This document shows positions 55,925 to 64,000 of a DNA stretch of 64,000 nt, in pieces (within the stretch, counting starts at the first letter, position 1; each line of letters begins with the position of its first letter). Position numbers and translations under genes: made by a program. The stretch spans positions 27,404,001-27,468,000 of the forward strand of contig NC_091048.1 of the NCBI RefSeq assembly GCF_963966145.1. The letters run 5' to 3'. The stretch is from Tenebrio molitor (lineage: Eukaryota > Arthropoda > Insecta > Coleoptera > Tenebrionidae). The notes under the pieces were generated by a model. That model worked only from the letters and a program-made list of their open reading frames with translations, had not been told where the DNA came from and made no database searches.

Positions 55925-58267
55925 TCAGTGTTTCAAATCGAAAATTTCGATGAGGAGGGGCTCGACTTGCGACGGGTTCACGTCCAGGTAGACGTTGATG
56001 AGTTCCTCGTTGAACTTGTGCAGCTCCGCGATTTTCTGTATGAGTTTGAGGAATGTGGATTTCGCTTCGCACCCGGGGTAGATGCTCTCCAGGTACCTGC
56101 GCAGGAGGTAGTAGTAGGCGTTTTGTTCGAGCTTGATCACGTCCTGGTGGACCACCCTGGGCCGGTCCGGCGTGAACAGCGTAATGGCACACAGTATCAA
56201 GACGATGTTCTCGTCGGAGCGCCACTTGGGGTCGAAGGTCTTGATGAAGCGCTCGTGCTCTTGGTAGACGTTGCCCTTGGCCAGCTTCAGGATGTCCACG
56301 TTCAGATTAAACGTCTCCTGGCTGTGCGGGATCTGCAACGAACCCCATCAACACCCTAACTCTCCACGGCAACTCGTTCACCTTCCAGGTCTGCTTGGTG
56401 GGGTCGTAGTTCATCGCGCTCCTCAGCAGCATGATCTCGGTGCAGCCGCCCTTGAGCAGCGCCACCTGGTCCTCCTGGCACATGTTCTTGAAGGCGTTGA
56501 TCTTCTTGGCCATCTTGATCAGCCGCCGGATCACGATGGCGGTCAGGTTGATGACGTCGACGAGCGCCGGGTCGGTCTCGAGGGCTTGCTGCGGGTTGCC
56601 CTGCAACAACGACTGCGATAGTCCGCGATTGATGAGAAGTCCGGGCGCTTCTGGGTCACACGCACAAATTAAAAGCACGCACACGGTCACGTCGGACGAA
56701 GCGAAGCGGGTTTGACGCTCTTACCCTGAATTTGTAATCGCTGCCGATCAGGTTGTTCAGCTCGTCGTCCAGCGGGCTCAGGAGGGCTTTGTTCGCCACG
56801 ATCAGCTCGTTCAGCTTGGCCCGTTCGGCGTCGTTCAGCTCGCGGGAGTTTGAATGGCATTGGGCAATCGACGAGTACGCCTCGAATTCCAGCTTGATTG
56901 CTTCACAAAGGATCGACTCGATGGAGTTCGGCTCGATGGACACCCTGAAACCAGGCCCAATTAACAATTAAAGTTGGTTGTCGCACCGGCGAAACTCAAA
57001 CAAAACCGCATTATCTCGAATTTTTATTTTTTCGAATTTATGGAGCTGCACTTTGTCCATCTGTCGAATTTTATGATTTGTTTATACCTTTTTACGATTT
57101 ACAACTTTTAATCGGTCACATCTCTGTGACGTCAACTTGTCAAGTGTTTGCATTTAGGATGTTTTTAAACCGCCAAATTATCGCCAGATGATCGATCGTT
57201 TGAAGGACACGCGGTAACGAGGCGTGCTTCGGGGTTGTCTCCTTGACCAAACTCTATTCATCCGACGCTAACAATCCCAACTATTCGAGCTGTAAATAGA
57301 GTAGATCGTTAACTGGATTTTATTATCAACAATAAAACGGCCCGCGCGCGTTGAGGCGTAAAAAATGAGAACGCAGTGGGCTGGAGTAATCGCATCCAAA
57401 ACAAAGTTCACCAATTTCGTTATCAAATGTGACTTTGGCCTCCTTGGCCTGGTCTAACAATTATTTATTTACAATTGGAGCCGTCAGCGAAAATGCGAAC
57501 AATTTCGCAACGATTCCTGCAAACAGAGCTGCAGGTGTCACTTGTTTACTAAAAAACAAACACCGCTATCGCGATAATCACCTGTGCACATCCTCCACCA
57601 CGTCTTTGGTCACGTCGACGGCGCTCCTCGACGACGACGTCGGGTCGTTGTTGTTGCAGTTGAGGTCGTTGTTGTTGATCAAACCGACCAAAGTGCTCTC
57701 CTCGGGGCTCTTCTGCACGTTGGGAGTGTTGTTGAGCATGGTCCTGATCATGGAGACGTCGTCGCTCGACGTGACCAATCGCTCGCTCCCCACGTCGTTG
57801 TAGTTGATCACGCTGACGACAGCCGGGGTGCCGTTCGGCTGGTACCCCGCGTCCTTGGAGCTGTCCGAATCGGCGAAGCTGAAGCCCTGGGACTCCTGCG
57901 AGTCCGCCTCGACGTCCTCCTTCTTCACCTTCTTGAAGCCCGATTTGAAGCCGTGGGTTTTGGTCCGCTTGCGCGCCCGGTTCTCCTCGATCTTCTGCCG
58001 CTTGAGGTTCTTGTCCTCTTCGGACATGATCAAGTCTTTGCACATGCCGATGGCGAAGCACTTGTCCAGGCGGCACTTCTGGCAGAAGCGTCGCGTGATC
58101 GTCGTGATCTCGCACTGGTCGTTGAAGGGGCACTTGAATTGCTTCTGGACGAGGGCGTTCCGTCGGAAGAAGGCCTTGCAGCTCTCGCACGTGACGGCGT
58201 TGAAGTTGTAGCCGAGGGCTTTGTCGCCGCACACCCCGCACACTTTCAGGTCCACTTTTACCTTCAT
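55925..58267 (-). CDS. Hr96: Nuclear receptor Hr96 (NR1J family)
   Basis: On the minus strand the inferred exons are 58267-57582, 56944-56725, 56600 (or 56612)-56382 and 56332-55925, giving about 510 residues. The start MKVKVDLKVCGVCGDKALGY opens a two-zinc-finger DNA-binding domain. The P-box CESCKAFFRR (Glu-Ser-Cys-Lys-Ala) is the Hr96/DAF-12/vitamin-D-receptor-like type. The ligand-binding domain includes INAFKNMCQEDQVALLKGG, the MNYDPTKQTWKIPHSQE region and an AF-2-like end PLLIEIFDL. Hr96 binds sterols and controls lipid, cholesterol and xenobiotic-response genes in insects. The hinge (57600-57980) is Ser/Asp/Asn-rich and shorter than in flies. The exon-3 acceptor is ambiguous between two sites 12 nt apart. 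Upstream in-frame codons to 58360 are likely 5' UTR. Confidence 0.94.
56945..57581 (-). other. Hr96 hinge intron, nothing recognised
   Basis: The only long intron of Hr96 separates the DNA-binding/hinge exon from the ligand-binding exons. No repeat or RNA gene is seen. A 124-codon + strand ORF here overlaps the antisense of exon 1 and lacks support. Confidence 0.6.
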
Positions 58268-59284
58268 CGCGGAGATCACACGCTCATCGGGGCAATGGCG
58301 AGAGAAACACCGAGCGGAGTCGTGCGAGAAAATCACTCGAAACGACGCGATAAAGCGCAATCATTATAAGATAGGAATCGATAGGGCTGCGTCTAAAAAC
58401 CTTCTCCTTAAGTGATTCGACCTTCAATCTCGATGGTATCTTTGCCGAATTGATAATTTATCAGTCACGGCCAACACCAACACAACTAACGCACATCGAC
58501 ATGACAGATGACTGATTGGACACTGACATGGGGGAAAACAAAAATCCCCAACTCGACTCGAAGCAAATCTACGATGCGGCGCAATTACAAAAATACACAG
58601 TGATTGCGCGTCACGACGCAATGAATCGCTCCTCCAATCTAAGTTACACAATAAATACACTCATGCAAGACCGTTACGCTGATTTAATCAAAATTCCAAC
58701 CTCTAGATTGTGGAATAATTTCGTTTTTTTGCGACAAGTCTTGCGGGTTGAATTCGAATGAGGCAATAAAGAGTATTTGCGGAGACGAAAGTGCGGTTGT
58801 GCTTAATGAGACAATGCGAACGAAGAACGAATCTGTAAAGTTCCTGAAACTCAATTACTGAAGGTCTGGTGGTGTGTAATTGTTGGGATAATCCGTTTAA
58901 ATCAATCGCACCCTCGACCAAGTTCTGTTTTAATCCTCACAAACAAGGGTCGGAATTATTCCAAGTGCGATTACACTTTTCCAAAATGATTTAACGGCAC
59001 AACTCGGATATGTGACGTAGAATGACGTTCTTTATGTCAAATTGACAGCCCCCTCTGATGTGGATTTGTTTAATGGCGCTGATATTCCGGAAGGGTGCGG
59101 ATTCGTTGATTGCGCCACGGAGCGGTATTTGTTGTATCGATTGCGCCTCCTGTGTTTATAAATCAACAAATCCCAACGTAAATATTGCGAATGATTGGCA
59201 CACTTGCGAAAAATGTCGACTCTGCAATTAGGCGAAGTTTCCTGTCAGGACCTGGTCCCAGCTGTCGTCAGTGACTGGCGAACA
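58268..59284. promoter_or_regulatory. Shared divergent upstream region of Hr96 and the heparanase-like gene
   Basis: About 1.0 kb separates the two head-to-head start codons. It must contain both promoters. An 81-codon ORF at 58516-58761 (+) is not recognised and its base use is like the flanks. No clear TATA box or conserved operator could be assigned. Confidence 0.5.
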
Positions 59285-62200
59285 ATGCTGAGAGCAATCG
59301 GTGGGGTATTTCTGGTGTTGTGGCCGCTCTGTCTCGCAGACGAGGCAATTTACGCGATAAATGGCAAGAAAGGGGCGCACCGCGTCAGCGACAAATTCCT
59401 GAGCCTGTCTATCGATCCTGCCGTCCTCCTGACCGGCCTGAATCTGAGGTGAGTTGGCCGACTGCGGTGCCAGAATGACGCGACATTTGCAGCGACACCA
59501 CTCTGCAACTCGCCAAGCGACTGAGTCCCGCGTACGTCAGGATAGCGGGTCCTTCGACCCGGTTCGTCCGCTACCAGGACTCGGACTCGGAGGAAAAAGG
59601 GGACGGCGATATCGTGGTCACCCCCACGATGTGGTTCGGCGTGAACGAGTGGCTGGCGGCGGCGAATCTCACCCCAGTGTTCGGAATCAACGACGCGGAC
59701 ACCACCAGAGAAGGGTGGAACCCGCAGGACGCGATGGCGCTCTTGGACATCTCGGACAAGCTGAACGTGAGCTGCTACTGGCAGCTGGGCTACGGTAATA
59801 GCACACCACTGTGGTACCACCAAAGACGCAGCTCTTGCAGATTGCTCCAACAAAAGCGAGAGTCGGTACGTGTCGGACCTGGAGCGCCTCCAGCACATCC
59901 TCGACGCCTTCCCCGACAAGAAGGACCAGTGGAGAGTGGTGGGGAGCGACGCGAGTCGCTGCGCTCTGGACTTCCGGAGGACTGTCGAGCACCTCCCCCA
60001 GGTCCTGGCGGCCGCAGTGAAAGAACCGTAAGTTGCGAGAGCGCGAAACCGTCGCCTGCAAGCTCCAATTTCAGGACGGGCAAGAGCGAAAGTCGATTTT
60101 TGGAGGAGTTGGACGATCTGTACACCACGCCCCAGGTGCCGATCTGGGTGGTGTCCCCCAAGTCGGGACACCCCGCGTCTTTCAGCTCCGCCGTGGCGTG
60201 GGCCAAGCAGATGGGGGAGGCGGCGAGGAAGGGCTACGAGGTCATACTGAGACAGCCGCGCCTCCACGAGATCTTCTCGGAGTCGCCCCCGTTCTGGGTG
60301 TCGGTGCTGCACAAGAGTCTCATGGGGAGGAATGTTCTGGAGGCCAAGGCGACCGTGCCTCACCCCGAGGTGTCGCTCTACGCGCACTGCGCTCGCCACC
60401 AGAACGACTTCATCAGAAGCGGCGCCATGACAGTACTCGCGGTCAACAACGGTACCACCAACCACACCATCCTGGTCAAATTCGGAACGGTACTGTTCAA
60501 AAACGCCGAGGTCCAATCGTACATCCTGACCTCTCCGAGCGAGGACGCCACGTACTTAAGTACCACTCCGGGGGGTACAATCTGGACTCATTTGTTTTTT
60601 TAGGGACGTCTACCTCAACGGGGAGAGACTGAGCTTGGACAGCTTCGTCGGGGACAGGATCAAGATCTTGCCGAAGCTGCGACGAGCAAGGATCATGAAC
60701 TACTTGTCGTTGTCCTTGCCCCCCAAATCGATCGGGTTTTTTGTCCTGCCGGGGGCCCAGATCCCGGTGTGCGTCAGCAACGAAGCCGACCTGAAGCAGC
60801 TGATGGAAGAGATCCAGGTGGACCAGAACATTCCGTTTTCCGACGACGAAAGCTCGGTGGAGTTGTCTCCGCGATTCGCCGCGCACAAAACTCCGAGTCT
60901 TCGGGAGTTGCAAGAGGTGATGGAGCGCGAGTTGGAGTCCGACGAACGCTACTACCAACAGATGAAGACCAAGAAGAAGAAGAAGAAGAGTCACGAGGAC
61001 GCGGACCCGCGCGCGCTCTTCATCGAACGGGCCAAGCACAAACAGGACAACAGGAGGGCGCAGGAGTTGAAGCAGAAACCTCACGAAGAAGAGAAGAAAA
61101 GGATCTTCGAGTTGGAGCTGACCAGCACGGAGATTCGAAGAGTTTTGTCCGACAGGGCCAAAGTGAAGGCCGCCAAGAAGAATATTATCTTCACGAGTGA
61201 AGAACTGGAAGAGATCATGAACAGAGCGACTGACAAGTTTTTGAACAGTGAGGATACTTTGATCAGGATAAGGAAAGCGAAGAGGGAGGTGACGCGCGAC
61301 AAGAAAGACATAAATATGCGACTGTTGAAGCTGAAGAGCTTTGGGGATCGGAGGAATTTGTTGAAGGAGATGTTGAGCAGGAGGGGAAAGTTGCAGCAGC
61401 AGCAGCAGAAGCGCGAGAGGAGAGATATCAACATGGATTTGCTCAAGCTGAAGACCGAGATGAAGCAAAGCAAGACCAAGAAGACCAAGAAGAGTTTCGA
61501 GAACAATGAGGAGAAAGTGGCGACGATCAGAGAGGCGGGACAGACTTCCGAAGAGATGATGGGGCTTTTGGAGGAAGAAGACGAGGAAGAGAGTCCTCTA
61601 CCAGACGAGGACGTCTTCGCGGAACTAGCCGATCCCGACGAGTTGCTCTTCACCACGACAGAGAAGTCGAGAAAGGGATTGAAGACCAAAGGGTTGTTCG
61701 GTCTCCACAAGCCGAAGATCGCCGTAACACCGATGAAATTCGAAGCAAAAGACGCGGTCCAAGCGAGAGATTTTGAAGTTGACTCGGTACCAGACGAAGA
61801 CGACGGCGGAAATTTCGACTGCATCCACGAGTTCTTCGGCAAGAAGAGTGCCGCCGGAGGGGAGGAAAAACAAAACGCGTCCGAGCTGTGGGAAGTTGGA
61901 ATCGTGACTGAAGACAAAAGAGACGACCATCTTCCGTTGGTGACCAACCGCGGGTTCGCGCTCCAAGAAGTAAGTATCTGGGTCTCGAATCGGGAGTGGA
62001 AGGTTTTGGTTGTGTTTCCAGAGTGACCTCGATACCAAGGCGAATCTGGGGGAGTACTTTCGCGAGGAGGAGGAGGGTGTCTCCCTCGAGAACGACTACG
62101 ACGACTTGGAGAGCGACGAGAGCGGTCCCCTGAGGCTGAAGAGGAGCATCGACGGAATCGGGGAGGGAAAGTGGTACTACGTTTTGGGTAAGGGGTACGA

Positions 62201-62795
62201 CCCCGCGAAGATCACAATCGACGATACCCTGAAGGACCAGCAGATCAAGATGCTGAAAGAGCGACTGGCGTACAAGAAGAAGCTCGATTTTATCAACAGG
62301 AACAACGAGTTGTTGCACAAGCGCAAGGTGAGGTCGCCGGAGGAGAAGACGAAGAGGAGGTACAAGTCTTTGACGGAAGGGTTGAGGGTGTGGAAGCCGA
62401 CGGATGTTCTGGGGCTGAAGAAGACCGGCAAGGGGAAAGTGAAGAGGAGCGTGGACAACTACGCCGGTTCTGTGGAGAACGAAATCGGGAATTTTTTGAA
62501 CGAGATGTCGAAAGACCCAGGTGGGGACAAGGAGAACGGAGACTACGAGTTGGTGTTTCCGAACAAGGACAAAATCGAAGTGGTGGAGAATCGGGGGGAG
62601 ACGGAGTTGCGATTGGTACTCCACGAAGACTCCACGGACGGCAAGGGGGAGAGTACCACCGCCAGCAACATCCAAAAAGTTTGGAAAAAACGCTCGGACA
62701 ACGTGTGGGAGAAGCTTTACGAGAAACTGTCGAGGTTCTTCCGAGGCCTGGGTAGCAAGCTTCGGAAATGCATAATGGAGGACCTGCTGAAATAG
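59285..62795 (+). CDS. Heparanase-family (GH79) pseudoenzyme with a 640-residue charged C-terminal extension
   Basis: Exons 59285-59448, 59493-59794, 59841-60027, 60075-60551, 60604-61969 and 62022-62795 join in phase to 1,089 residues. The start at 59285 gives a signal peptide (MLRAIGGVFLVLWPLCLA). The heparanase-like part (to about residue 440) shows LSPAYVRIAGPSTRFVRYQD, MWFGVNEWLAAANLTPVFGI and the C-terminal strand IGFFVLPGAQIPVCV, where normal heparanases end. The proton-donor site (normally LGNEP) reads LGYDC, and the nucleophile site (normally WLGET) reads WVVSP, so catalysis is probably lost. The extension is Lys/Glu-rich with coiled-coil potential, acidic clusters and two furin-like sites, RLKR (62133-62144) and KVKR (62436-62447). 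It shares one long exon with the end of the GH79 domain, so it is not a gene-prediction fusion. A poly(A) signal follows at 62847. Confidence 0.82.
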
Positions 62796-63502
62796 GCCGT
62801 CGGCGGCGGGTCCAATTGTGGTTATTTATTTGTAGATTTAAGGAGGAATAAAATGTTTTCGGTAGGAGGAATTCGCGTGTTAAATTTGACGTTGACGTGC
62901 ACGCTAGCGAAAAGTTTTCCGAGCGCGTGAAATATTCATTCGTTGCGGGGAAAAATGGGAAAAACGTCGGCGGTGGTATCGATTCGAGAGCCACAACCGA
63001 AACAGAAAGAATAGTTTGTAAACTGTAATATTTTATTAAGTCCTTTCTTTTCACAATAACGTTGCAGGTGGTTTTACAACTAACAACAATCAAGTCGATC
63101 GACTAAGACTTATCAATTTAATATTATTATATAACAACGTGAACAGCCCTTACTAACTATAGGTACTCAGGCAACTACAAACGTGTTGTTCCATGGCTCA
63201 TGAAACAATTACTGTTAATAAGTGTATAAATACAAAAGTTTTTTGACTAGACAGCTTTACAAATCGTCCCACAACGAAATTACGGAAGAATGCAAAAACG
63301 TAAACCCGTTGGTAATTTGTTGTAGGTAATTGGTGGAAAGCTCATGTCGAACTGAATAATCTTCGAATCAACAACAATATCTACAATACATGGTAATATA
63401 TACTTGCGAATATCATTTTGTAATAACAATACAACATTGATCATTTCATTAACGATTTTTCAGTTTTTGCATAAATTTATCACTAGCTTTTATTTAAATA
63501 CG
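62796..63502. other. 3' flank of the heparanase-like gene and possible opposing 3' UTR
   Basis: AATAAA at 62847-62852 is the likely poly(A) signal of the + strand gene. A minus-strand AATAAA (TTTATT at 63032-63037) could mark the end of an opposing gene entering from the right. The rest is AT-rich with no ORF of note. Confidence 0.45.
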
Positions 63503-63589
63503 TCACTTAAGCAGAAGCTCGCGGAGGCGGGAACGGAGGTGCGGCGTCCGCCCGTCCCCGCCGCCGCCATCCACGACAGCCGTGGCGAC
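63503..63589 (-). other. GC-rich island, possible last coding exon of a minus-strand gene
   Basis: An 85-nt GC-rich island stands in AT-rich DNA. On the minus strand one frame reads VATAVVDGGGGDGRTPHLRS then RLRELLLK and TGA (63503-63505). The other two minus frames are also open over the island (for example SPRLSWMAAAGTGGRRTSVP), so the frame is uncertain. The AG before it lacks a good pyrimidine tract. The protein is not recognised. Confidence 0.25.
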
Positions 63590-64000
63590 CTTTAAGATTA
63601 GAAATTACAGATCATTATGTTTTTTTTTGTCGTTTTTTTTTTGGTTGTTTAACAATTACTTATTTGTTGTGTATAATATACGTGTCGTTGTCTCTAGAAT
63701 TTTAGATATTAACAAACGCAATAGTCACAAAAGTGTGCTGAGTACACGGAATTCGGCGGTCGAATACAATACGAAAGACAAAAACATACACTTAATAGTA
63801 TTATCACACACCAGACTAAGTCGTACTACATTGCTTATGTTGTGAGGGAACCGTAATAACCGACAACAGACAAAGTAGGAACAACGGTTCGGACGGCGGT
63901 TCCGGGGAAGCACCGGCCGAACGCGAAAAAACCTTGACAACCGGGTCAACAATTTGAAAGAGATAGAGAGAGAGAGAGAGACAGATTTGCTAAATGTACA
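63590..64000. other. AT-rich end of window with GA microsatellite
   Basis: No gene is recognised. A short (GA)n microsatellite occupies about 63966-63981. Confidence 0.6.

Noticed and set aside
58516..58761. 81-codon ORF between Hr96 and the heparanase-like gene
   Set aside because: No similarity recognised, no splice or promoter context, composition like flanking non-coding DNA.
1..64000. CRISPR arrays, bacterial operons, tRNA or rRNA genes
   Set aside because: The window is eukaryotic; no regular spacer-repeat array, tRNA cloverleaf or rRNA block was recognised on reading.

Overview
The window is nuclear DNA from an insect, most likely a beetle. Five protein genes with animal orthologues can be assembled from spliced exons. 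Many introns are only 44-60 nt, exons are GC-richer than the AT-rich introns, and the long introns hold short inverted-repeat elements typical of beetle genomes. Exon borders below come from reading splice sites and checking codon phase by hand; there is no transcript evidence.

Positions 1-44,234 are dominated by the 3' part of a giant nesprin gene (Msp300/SYNE family, + strand). Fourteen phase-compatible coding exons give at least 9,751 residues and end in a textbook KASH domain (transmembrane helix, luminal Cys, terminal PPPV). The actin-binding N-terminus lies outside the window. Two exons are enormous: 14,073 nt (5,825-19,897) and 8,775 nt (21,701-30,475). Both are multiples of three with phase 0 at each side, so they can be included or skipped as cassettes. 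The first encodes an extraordinary disordered region: a Q/Y-rich patch, alternating basic boxes and acidic spacers, several families of recurring short motifs, RS tracts and a consensus PAM2 motif (poly(A)-binding-protein docking). The rest is mostly spectrin-repeat helix. Candidate internal promoters lie near 2,560-3,119, 21,000-21,430 and 34,277-34,719; the last leads to a new 8-codon first exon that splices in phase to the KASH-proximal exons.

From 46,384 to 62,795 four more genes are packed tightly. ARIP4/RAD54L2-type SNF2 ATPase (+) carries a prion-like N/Q-rich insertion between its ATPase lobes. A WDR91-like gene (+) stops before any WD repeat. Nuclear receptor Hr96 (-) is convergent with it, with interleaved poly(A) signals. 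A heparanase-family gene (+) starts divergently from Hr96; its two catalytic glutamates appear to be lost and it carries a 640-residue charged C-terminal extension. The last 1.2 kb may hold the 3' end of a minus-strand gene, but this is weak.

Working together: the nesprin anchors nuclei to the cytoskeleton through SUN proteins, and its internal motifs suggest it could also carry translation/RNA factors and dynein light chain. ARIP4 and Hr96 are nuclear regulators (chromatin; lipid and xenobiotic response). WDR91 acts on endosomes and the heparanase-like protein is secretory. Apart from adjacency nothing shows that the five genes form one pathway.
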